Shown piece by piece: positions 17,154 through 23,646 of a stretch of 64,000 bases of DNA. The position numbers and the translations under genes were made by a program. Source of the DNA: Micromonospora craniellae. GTDB lineage: Bacteria > Actinomycetota > Actinomycetes > Mycobacteriales > Micromonosporaceae. Location: assembly GCF_014764405.1 (NCBI RefSeq), contig NZ_CP061725.1:6262001-6326000 (forward strand), written 5' to 3'. The notes under the pieces were generated by a model, which had not been told where the DNA came from, did no database searches, and saw only the letters and a list, made by a program, of their open reading frames with translations. Position 1 is the first letter of the stretch; every line of letters begins with the position of its first letter.

Positions 17154-17741
17154 ATGGACTCGAAGCTGTTGCGTAGGAGTGTTCTGGGTGTTGCTGGTCT
17201 GGCGTTTGCTGGTGGTGTGTTCGCCGGTCCGATGATGCAGGCTGAGGCGATTTCCGTCACCACCTCCCCGGTCGCCGCCGTTCAGGCGGACAAGCCGGAC
17301 ACCGGGAAGTTGATGCCGCATGGTGTGCAGGGCGCCCAGTCCCGCATCGACCTCTCGGACGAGCAGACCGGCAACGTGAAGGCGATCGTCGTGGCGACGA
17401 AGAAGGCCGGCATGGGTGAGCGTGCCGCGGTGGTCGCGATCGGTACCGCGTTGCAGGAGTCGAAGTTGGAGAATCTGGGTCATCTGGGTGACCGTAACGA
17501 TCACGACTCGCAGGGTCTGTTCCAGCAGCGTCCGTCGAGTGGGTGGGGCACGGTGGAGCAGATCACCGACCCGGAGTACTCGACGCTGGCGTTCCTGAAG
17601 GGTTTGAAGCAGGTCGACGGTTGGGAGGACATGCCGTTGACGGTGGCGGCGCAGACGGTGCAGGTGTCGGCGTTCCCGGACCACTATGCGCAGTGGGAGC
17701 AGCAGGCCGCTGACCTGGTCGCCGAGCACTGGAACAGCTGA
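17154..17741 (+). CDS. Secreted lysozyme-like protein, copy B
   Basis: The 195-residue protein is nearly identical to copy A at 1048. Differences seen are MDSKLLRRS for MNSKLLRKS, VV for IA near residue 84, Gly for Asp before ERAAVV and Leu for Phe before QESKL. Signal peptide, catalytic Glu candidate (ALQESKL) and DHDSQGLFQQRPSSGWG are intact. The GGAG-to-ATG spacing is as in copy A. The 3' noncoding sequence, hairpin and R repeat are also almost identical, so duplication or gene conversion covered the gene and its downstream region. Confidence 0.85.
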   Translation: MDSKLLRRSVLGVAGLAFAGGVFAGPMMQAEAISVTTSPVAAVQADKPDTGKLMPHGVQGAQSRIDLSDEQTGNVKAIVVATKKAGMGERAAVVAIGTALQESKLENLGHLGDRNDHDSQGLFQQRPSSGWGTVEQITDPEYSTLAFLKGLKQVDGWEDMPLTVAAQTVQVSAFPDHYAQWEQQAADLVAEHWNS

Positions 17742-17776
17742 CCCGAGACTTTCCTCGCACCATTGGGGGAGCAAGA

Positions 17777-17821
17777 ACGCCGCTGGCCGGCACCCGTACC
17801 CGGGGTGCCGGCCAGCGGCGT
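17777..17821 (+). terminator. Hairpin terminator after copy B
   Basis: Identical to the hairpin at 1671-1715: a 19-base perfect stem with a 7-base loop. Confidence 0.85.
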
Positions 17822-17875
17822 CTCCACGCACCGCACCGCACCGCACGCACCGCACGCGGCATGCTGCGCGGTGGG

Positions 17876-17933
17876 ATGTTAGGAAGGGTCCCTTCCTCTA
17901 CACCAGGCGATAGCAAGGGACCCCTCCTTACAT
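17876..17933. repeat. GGAAGGGTCCC-family palindromic repeat, copy R3
   Basis: It differs from R1 by one base (AGCAAGGGAC for AGCAGGGGAC). It lies between convergent genes and contains the stop codon of the MFS gene on the minus strand (TAA, 17928-17930). Confidence 0.85.
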
Positions 17934-19352
17934 CCGGCGGTGATGCCGGGCGATGTCGATCAGGGCGACCAGCAGGGCCAGGGCGATGATGCCGGCGGAG
18001 AGCAGCAGCGACCGCTCGAAGGCTTTCGACCATGCGTCGTTCCCGCTGGCCACGACCGAGAAGAAGACCGCGCCGACGGCGGCGATCCCGGCGGCCGAGC
18101 CGATGCGCTGACCGGTCTGGAGCATGCCCGCGCCGCTACCGGCCTGCGGTACCGGCACCTGGGACAGGGTCAGCGTCTGGTTCGGGGCGATCACCAGGCC
18201 GCTGCCCAGCCCGGCCAACAGTAGCGGCGCCGCGGTCACCCAGGGTACGGGCGCGTGCGGCGCCAACTCGAGGGCGAGAGCCACCAGGCCGAGCCCGACC
18301 ACCACGGCGAGCAGCCCGACGGCGACCAGTGGTCGACCGAAGCGGTTGACGATCCGCCCGCCGACGGCGGAGGCGACGGCCGACCCGAGGGCGAAGGGCG
18401 TGACCGCCAGTCCGGCGACGAGCGCGCTGTAGCCCCGCCCGTTCTGCAGGTACAGCGTGAAGATGAAGAAGATCGCGGTGAAGCCGCCGAAGTAGATCAA
18501 CGCGATCAGCGAACCCAGCGCGTACGACTGGCGGGTGAACAGGCGTACGTCGAACAGGGGTGGTCCCTGGCGTGCGTACCGCCGCTCCCAGAGTGCGAAG
18601 CCGACCAGGGCGACCAGGCCGGCGGGGATCAGCAGCCACTTGGTCGGGCCGTGCCACTGTTCCCGCTGGACCAGGGGCAGCAGCACCAGGGTCACGCCGA
18701 TGCCGAGCAGCACCACGCCGATCGGGTCGGGTCGACGGTGCACGGCCTGGCCGATCGGGTGGCGGGGCAGCAGCCGCCAGCCGAAAACCACCGCGACGAT
18801 CCCGACCGGCACGTTGACGAAGAAGACCCACCGCCAGCCGTGTTCGGGGCCACCGGCGGCGATCAGCAGGCCGCCGAGCAGCGGCCCGACGGCGGTGGAG
18901 ATGCCGATGGTGGCACCGAGCAGCCCGAACGGCCGGGCCCGTTCGGGACCTTGGAAGAGTTGCTGGATGAGGCCGGTCACCTGCGGGTTCACCAGACCGG
19001 CGGCGGCGCCTTGGAGCAGCCGGGCGGCGACCAGCCAGCCGGGTGACTGGGCGAGCCCGGCGACCGCGCTGGTCACAGTGAACAGGGCGATGCCGAACAC
19101 GAACGCGTTGCGCCGGCCGTGCACGTCGCCGAACCGGCCCGCAGGCACCAGCACCAGACCGAAGGTCAATGCGTAACCGGAGAGCACCCACTGCAGGTCG
19201 CTCGGCCCGGCGTTCAGGGCCCGGTCCAGCGACGGGATGGCCACGTTGACGATGCTGATGTCGAGCAGCGTCATGAACGCCGCGACCAGACCGACGCCCA
19301 GGGCCTGCCAGCGGCGCCGCTCGTCGTACGTGTCGGAGCCTGTGGCGCTCAT
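17928..19352 (-). CDS. DHA2-family MFS drug/proton antiporter
   Basis: The 474-residue protein has about 14 transmembrane segments. It shows the EmrB/QacA-type motifs LDISIVNVAIPSL near the N terminus, AGRFGDVHGRRNAFVFG in loop 2-3, and GATIGISTAVGPLLGGLL in segment 5. It probably exports hydrophobic compounds. Start ATG 19352 has AGGGGGA upstream. The final Arg-Met-stop is shared with repeat R3. No regulator is adjacent; the small gene upstream (19411) is in the same direction. Confidence 0.88.
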   Translation of the reverse strand: MSATGSDTYDERRRWQALGVGLVAAFMTLLDISIVNVAIPSLDRALNAGPSDLQWVLSGYALTFGLVLVPAGRFGDVHGRRNAFVFGIALFTVTSAVAGLAQSPGWLVAARLLQGAAAGLVNPQVTGLIQQLFQGPERARPFGLLGATIGISTAVGPLLGGLLIAAGGPEHGWRWVFFVNVPVGIVAVVFGWRLLPRHPIGQAVHRRPDPIGVVLLGIGVTLVLLPLVQREQWHGPTKWLLIPAGLVALVGFALWERRYARQGPPLFDVRLFTRQSYALGSLIALIYFGGFTAIFFIFTLYLQNGRGYSALVAGLAVTPFALGSAVASAVGGRIVNRFGRPLVAVGLLAVVVGLGLVALALELAPHAPVPWVTAAPLLLAGLGSGLVIAPNQTLTLSQVPVPQAGSGAGMLQTGQRIGSAAGIAAVGAVFFSVVASGNDAWSKAFERSLLLSAGIIALALLVALIDIARHHRRM

Positions 19353-19410
19353 CGTCCCCCTGTCGCGGTCGGCGTCGTCCAGCACGGCCCCGATGCGGGC
19401 CCGACCGACG

Positions 19411-19647
19411 TCAGGTGAGCTGCTGGGCGCAGAAGCGTGGGCCGAAGTCGAGTCCGGCCATCGGTGAATCCTCCCGGTGCAGCAGGTTCTTCTCGGTGAG
19501 CAGGTGCAGCGGGGCCTGCAACTCCTCCTCGGTCAGGCCGCACTCCGCAGCGATCAGGTCGGGGTAGGGGACCTGTCCGCGTACCTCCAGGGCCGCCACC
19601 GCGTCGTACACCCGAGCCTCGACGTCCGACAGCTGGACCTGCTGCAT
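19411..19647 (-). CDS. Small hypothetical protein (winged-helix-like)
   Basis: The 78-residue protein starts at ATG 19647, six bases after an AAGGAGG site, one of the strongest ribosome sites in the window. The sequence VEARVYDAVAALEVRGQVPYPDLIAAECGLTEEELQAPLHLLTEKNLL suggests a compact winged-helix fold. Function is unknown. It is upstream of the MFS gene on the same strand, about 58 bp apart, so a role in its regulation is possible. Confidence 0.75.
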   Translation of the reverse strand: MQQVQLSDVEARVYDAVAALEVRGQVPYPDLIAAECGLTEEELQAPLHLLTEKNLLHREDSPMAGLDFGPRFCAQQLT

Positions 19648-19785
19648 GGCTTCCTCCTTGGGCTCCACCGCCGGTCGCCGGCGGTTCGCCCCGCGCGGTT
19701 ACCCCGTGCGCCGCCGAAGATGCACCTCGGCCGGGCGGTGGCGCGCCGTCCCCACGCGGTGCTCCGGCTGACCTAGGCTGCTGCC

Positions 19786-20943
19786 GTGACCGTCTGGGAA
19801 CTCGTGGTGATCGGCGGGGGTCCCGCCGGTCTCTCCGCTGCCCACGCCGCCGCCCGGCGGGGGGTGCGCACCCTGGTTCTCGAACGGGCCGCGCACCCCC
19901 GGTACAAGACGTGCGGCGGCGGCTTGACGGGTGTCTCGCTCGCCGCCGTGGCCGGCCGGATCGAGGTGCCCGCCCACGACGTCGTCGACCGGGTCACCTT
20001 CACCCTGAACGGGCGGCGCGCGCTCACCCGCCGGCACCGGGGCGGTCCGCTGGTGAGCATGGTGCGCCGGGAGGAGTTCGACGACCGGTTGCGGGCCGCG
20101 GCGGTGGCGGCCGGGGCGGAGGTCCGCGAGCGGGTCGCCGTCCGCGCGCTCGACCAGACCTCCGAGGGGGTACGCCTGCGGCTGGCCGACGGCGACGCGG
20201 TGCTGGCCCGGACGGTGGTCGGCGCCGACGGCTCCTCGGGCGTCAGTGGCCGGCACGTCGGGGTGCGCCACCGGCAGGTGGATCTCGGGTTGGAGTTGGA
20301 GTTGCCGGTGCCGCCGCCGCAGCAGGCGCAGTGGCGGCACCGGGTGCTGCTCGACTGGGGTCCGCTGCCGGGGTCGTACGGCTGGGTCTTCCCGAAAGGC
20401 GACCGGTTGACGGTCGGCGTGATCGCCGGTCGGGGGGAAGGGGACCGGACCCGGGAGTACCTGCGCCGGTTCGTCGACCGGTTGGGCCTGGCCGGGTTCC
20501 GTCCGGCGCACGACTCGGGGCACCTGACCCGGTGCCGGGCGGAGGACTCGCCGTTGCGGCGGGGGCGGGTGCTGGTCGCCGGGGACGCCGCCGGTCTGCT
20601 GGAACCGTGGACCCGGGAGGGGATCAGCTACGCCCTGCGCTCCGGTGAGCTGGCCGGTGACGCGGTGGCCGACGGCGATCTCGCCGGCTACGAACGGGCG
20701 GTGGCCCAGCGGCTGGCGCCGTCCATGCGTGCCGGGTACCGCCTGCTCGACGCGTTCGCCCGGCGGCCGGAGATCCTGCATGCGGCGATAGCGACGCCGC
20801 CCGGCTGGCGCGCGTTCACCCGGTTCTGCCGGGGCCGGGCCGGTTTCGACGAGCTGGTCGCCCAGACGCCGGTACGGCTGGCCCTGGCTGCGGCTGCTCG
20901 CCTGCACCGACCACGTCCCTCGGTCACCCGCACCGCCTCCTGA
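19786..20943 (+). CDS. Geranylgeranyl reductase family flavoprotein
   Basis: The 385-residue protein has the FAD-binding fold VIGGGPAGLSAAHAAARRG at residue 8, the family's YKTCGGGL motif near residue 43, and GDAAGLLEPWTREGISYAL near residue 267. These match the geranylgeranyl reductase family, which reduces isoprenoid chains of lipids, quinones or chlorophyll. The exact substrate is unknown. TAGGCT lies six bases before the GTG, indicating a leaderless start. Confidence 0.88.
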   Translation: MTVWELVVIGGGPAGLSAAHAAARRGVRTLVLERAAHPRYKTCGGGLTGVSLAAVAGRIEVPAHDVVDRVTFTLNGRRALTRRHRGGPLVSMVRREEFDDRLRAAAVAAGAEVRERVAVRALDQTSEGVRLRLADGDAVLARTVVGADGSSGVSGRHVGVRHRQVDLGLELELPVPPPQQAQWRHRVLLDWGPLPGSYGWVFPKGDRLTVGVIAGRGEGDRTREYLRRFVDRLGLAGFRPAHDSGHLTRCRAEDSPLRRGRVLVAGDAAGLLEPWTREGISYALRSGELAGDAVADGDLAGYERAVAQRLAPSMRAGYRLLDAFARRPEILHAAIATPPGWRAFTRFCRGRAGFDELVAQTPVRLALAAAARLHRPRPSVTRTAS

Positions 20944-20996
20944 CGCCCCGCCACGTTACCAGGCCACCTGCTCCGTCGGCGGGCACCCGGCCAGCT

Positions 20997-21030
20997 AACC
21001 AGGATCCTAGGATGCCTTGGCGGTGGTGAC
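20997..21030. promoter_or_regulatory. ATCCTAGGATGC motif, copy 1
   Basis: The palindrome ATCCTAGGAT (21004-21013) is followed by GC, five bases and GGTGGTGAC. The same arrangement recurs at 37517-37540. Role is unknown; it lies about 120 bp upstream of the SDR gene. Confidence 0.4.
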
Positions 21031-21066
21031 GCGCGGCACGCGACAAGCCGCACGAGCTGTTCACCT

Positions 21067-21090
21067 GTTTCCGGTCACCGGCCTCGGGTA
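21067..21090 (+). promoter_or_regulatory. Stress-sigma-type promoter
   Basis: GTTT (21067-21070), 15 bases, then GGGTA (21086-21090) fit the GTTT-N14-16-GGGTAT consensus of SigB/SigF-type stress sigma factors in actinobacteria. It lies 44 bases upstream of the SDR start. Confidence 0.6.
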
Positions 21091-21134
21091 GGGCGATCGG
21101 GGAGGGCATCCACGACCGCGCCGAGGAGACACCC

Positions 21135-22037
21135 GTGACCGAGACCCAGCACACCCCGCAGGACCCCGCCGAGCAGTACGGCCAGCAGTCGGGTCAGCCG
21201 AGCCAGCAGCAGTCGCCGCCAGGCCGGACCGACCAGATGGCGCCCGAACCCGACCACGGCGAGAAGACGTACCAGGGCACCGGCAAGCTCGACGGCAAGA
21301 AGGCGGTCATCACCGGCGGTGATTCCGGAATCGGCCGGGCGGTGGCGATCGCCTACGCGCGGGAGGGCGCGGACGTGCTGATCTCGTATCTGGGCGAGGA
21401 GGAGGACGCCGACGCCCGGGAGACCGTACGGCTGATCGAGGCCGCCGGCCGGAAGGGCATCGCGATCCGCGGCGACATCGCCGACGAGCGCAACTGCGAG
21501 ACGCTGATCGAGCGGGCGGTGGCCGCCCTCGGCGGCGTTGACATCCTGGTCAACAACGCGGCGTACCAGATGGCCCAGGAGGAGGGCATCGCCGGCATCA
21601 GCACCGAGCAGTTCGACCGGGTCTTCAAGACCAACCTGTACGCGATGTTCTGGCTGTGCAAGGCGGCCCTGCCGCACATGGGCGACGGTGCGACGATCAT
21701 CAACACCTCCTCGATCCAGGCGTTCGACCCGTCGCCGCAGCTGCTGGACTACGCCACCACCAAGGCAGCGATCGCGAACTTCACCAAGGCGCTCGCCGCC
21801 GACCTGGCGGACCGGGGCATCCGGGTGAACGCGGTCGCGCCGGGGCCGATCTGGACCCCGTTGATCCCGGCGACCATGCCGGAGGAGAAGGTGAAGCAGT
21901 TCGGCCAGGACACGCCGGTCGGCCGGCCCGGTCAGCCCGCCGAACTGGCGCCCGCGTACGTCTTCTTCGCCTCGCAGGAGTCGAGCTTCATCACCGGCGA
22001 GGTCCTCGGTGTCACGGGCGGCCGCTTCACCAAGTGA
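21135..22037 (+). CDS. SDR family oxidoreductase, general-stress type
   Basis: The 300-residue short-chain dehydrogenase has a Gln/Pro-rich N-terminal extension (~50 residues), then the cofactor motif TGGDSGIGRAVA near residue 57, NNAA near residue 139, catalytic Ser in INTSSIQAF, and Tyr/Lys in LDYATTKAA. The long N-terminal tail and TGGDSGIGRA are typical of the YhdF/YghA-like stress-linked SDR group. A GAGGAG site precedes GTG 21135, and a stress-sigma promoter candidate is upstream. Repeat R4 follows three bases after the stop. Confidence 0.9.
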   Translation: MTETQHTPQDPAEQYGQQSGQPSQQQSPPGRTDQMAPEPDHGEKTYQGTGKLDGKKAVITGGDSGIGRAVAIAYAREGADVLISYLGEEEDADARETVRLIEAAGRKGIAIRGDIADERNCETLIERAVAALGGVDILVNNAAYQMAQEEGIAGISTEQFDRVFKTNLYAMFWLCKAALPHMGDGATIINTSSIQAFDPSPQLLDYATTKAAIANFTKALAADLADRGIRVNAVAPGPIWTPLIPATMPEEKVKQFGQDTPVGRPGQPAELAPAYVFFASQESSFITGEVLGVTGGRFTK

Positions 22038-22040
22038 GAC

Positions 22041-22094
22041 GTTAGGAAGGGTCCCCTGCTAACGCCTCGTGTATAGCGGGGGACCCTTCCTAAC
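22041..22094. repeat. GGAAGGGTCCC-family palindromic repeat, copy R4
   Basis: GTTAGGAAGGGTCCCCTGCT and its inverted partner flank AACGCCTCGTGTATAG. It lies between the SDR gene and the convergent nucleotidyltransferase gene. Confidence 0.85.
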
Positions 22095-22152
22095 CTGCCG
22101 GGCATCGTCGGGCGGGCGGGCGGGCTTTCGGAATCGGCGACGCTTGGGCGGG

Positions 22153-22812
22153 TCAGCGGGGCCAGTCAGCCAGGTGCCGGCGAATCCGGTCGATGTCGGG
22201 CGGGCCGAGACCGTACCGGGCGAACCGGCTGTCCGGAATCCGGTCGAGGTAGCGCCCGGCCTCCCGTACGTCCTCGTCGTCGAGCGCCGGGTCGAGTTGG
22301 CGGGCCAGCTCCAGCAGTTCGCCGACGGACCGGTGCACCAGCGCCGAGGCGACGTCGATGTAGTCGCGTACCTCCCGCCGGTTGACCAGCGCGGCGGTCT
22401 TGTTGGCGATCAGGTCGCGGACGTCCATCACCGGCCCGAACTCCATCACCACCGGGCTGCGGTGCCGGTCCAGTCGCGCCAGGCTGAGCCGGATCTGCCG
22501 ACCGTCCCGGATGACCACGAAATCCCGCATGTCCCGGTCGAAGCCCTCGAACAGGCCGCCGAGGTCGCTGTCCGGGTCCGCGTCGGCGACCTCGAACCCG
22601 GCCGCCTCCAGCGCGTCCCGCACCCCGGCTGCGGCCGCCGCCGCCGCGCCCTCCACGTCCGCGAACAGGTCGACGTCCTCGGTGGGTCGGGTGACCAGCC
22701 CGTACGCGGCCCACGCGACCCCGCCGCCGAGAACGAAACGATGCGGCCCGGCGACGTCCAGCGCCACCCGGGCCACCTCGCGGTAGAACTCGTGGGGGTG
22801 TGCTCTGGTCAC
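22153..22812 (-). CDS. AbiEii-like nucleotidyltransferase
   Basis: The 219-residue protein begins with HEFYREVARVALD and FVLGGGVAWAAYG, then TEDVDLF, the metal-binding DxD of the nucleotidyltransferase fold. It continues as in AbiEii/AbiGii-type toxins (DLIANKTAALVNRREVRDYID). Such proteins modify tRNA or protein targets by nucleotide transfer in toxin-antitoxin or phage-defence pairs. GTG 22812 overlaps the stop of the upstream small gene (GTGA), so the two are translationally coupled. Toxin activity is inferred. Confidence 0.75.
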   Translation of the reverse strand: MTRAHPHEFYREVARVALDVAGPHRFVLGGGVAWAAYGLVTRPTEDVDLFADVEGAAAAAAAGVRDALEAAGFEVADADPDSDLGGLFEGFDRDMRDFVVIRDGRQIRLSLARLDRHRSPVVMEFGPVMDVRDLIANKTAALVNRREVRDYIDVASALVHRSVGELLELARQLDPALDDEDVREAGRYLDRIPDSRFARYGLGPPDIDRIRRHLADWPR

Positions 22813-23150
22813 GCCGATCGGAGACCCCGGTGCCGGGTCTCCCAGGCGAGTCGGACGCCCCGTGGCAGGTTCAACTGCCGCCACACGCGCCGCAACGTCC
22901 GGCCGTCGACGAGACTGCGCAGGTCGTCGACGTGGGTGGTCTCGCGCAGGACGTTCTCGTACATCCAGAGCACCTGGTCGGGGTCGGCCAGGTCGAAGGC
23001 GCGGTCGGCGCACCACATCAGGCGTACCGGCAACTCGACCACGCCCCGGGTGGGCCCGCGTAGCTCGGTCAACGTCCCGGTCACCAGGGTGGGACGACCG
23101 GGCCGGGCCAGAAAGGCCACGCCGGACGTGGTGGGGGAGACCGCCTGCAT
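22809..23150 (-). CDS. Small partner protein of the nucleotidyltransferase
   Basis: The 113-residue protein (MQAVSPTTSGVAFLARPGRP to WETRHRGLRSA) has conserved-looking motifs ELRGPTRGVVELPVRLMW and YENVLRETTHVDDLRSLVDG. I recall similar proteins next to nucleotidyltransferases in actinobacteria, without assigned function. Its position (upstream, four-base overlap) is that of an antitoxin. ATG 23150 is the likely start; longer in-frame starts lack supporting signals. Confidence 0.65.
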   Translation of the reverse strand: MQAVSPTTSGVAFLARPGRPTLVTGTLTELRGPTRGVVELPVRLMWCADRAFDLADPDQVLWMYENVLRETTHVDDLRSLVDGRTLRRVWRQLNLPRGVRLAWETRHRGLRSA

Positions 23151-23330
23151 GCTGTCAGGGTAACCCCCGCCCATCCCATACCGGACCCACGACTTCCCTC
23201 CCGCCCGCCCGAACCTCGCAGTCACCCGGCCCCGACGCCCGCAGACGGCGTACCCACCACGCCCGAGGAACCGCAAGGATCGCCCCCGGAATCGCGCCCG
23301 GTGATCAAGAGCTTCCGGCCGACAGCGCCC

Positions 23331-23390
23331 GGTGATCAAGAGCTTTGGTCGGGATCTCGGCGTCGGCAGGGCCAAAACTCCTTGATCAAC
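23331..23390. repeat. TTGATCAAG-family palindromic element, copy E3
   Basis: GGTGATCAAGAGCTTTGG and CCAAAACTCCTTGATCAAC are imperfect inverted arms around a GC-rich centre; 60 bp in total. An additional left-arm copy lies at 23300-23318. Confidence 0.75.
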
Positions 23391-23471
23391 AGGGGGTGCC
23401 GGGCGGGTCGAGCCGGGGGAGAGCAGAGACGCCGCACCGCACGCACTGCGAGCGGCATGCTGCGCGCTGGG

Positions 23472-23529
23472 ATGTTAGGAAGGGTCCCTTCCTCTACACC
23501 AGGCGATAGCAGGGGACCCCTCCTTACAT
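23472..23529. repeat. GGAAGGGTCCC-family palindromic repeat, copy R5
   Basis: Same sequence as R1 across the core (CTCTACACCAGGCGATAGC centre). It lies 118 bp upstream of fdhA. Confidence 0.85.
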
Positions 23530-23646
23530 CCAACCCACGGCTCGGGTCGGATCGGGGGCGGGGGCGTCTGTTTCTGCTGGGCTGTTCGCCGACCTGCCGG
23601 TGCTGCCCTAAGGTCAGGAGGGAGCGGGATCAAGAGGGAGACGGCC

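Larger units (their letters stand above)
23151..23646. other. Intergenic region upstream of fdhA
   Basis: About 500 bp without a convincing gene. It contains a partial TTGATCAAG arm (23300-23318), element E3 (23331-23390) and repeat R5 (23472-23529). The ~50 bases before R5 (CGCACGCACTGCGAGCGGC…) also resemble the sequence before R1 and R3, so the mobile or repeated unit may be longer than the core palindrome. AGAGGGAGA precedes the fdhA start. Confidence 0.65.
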
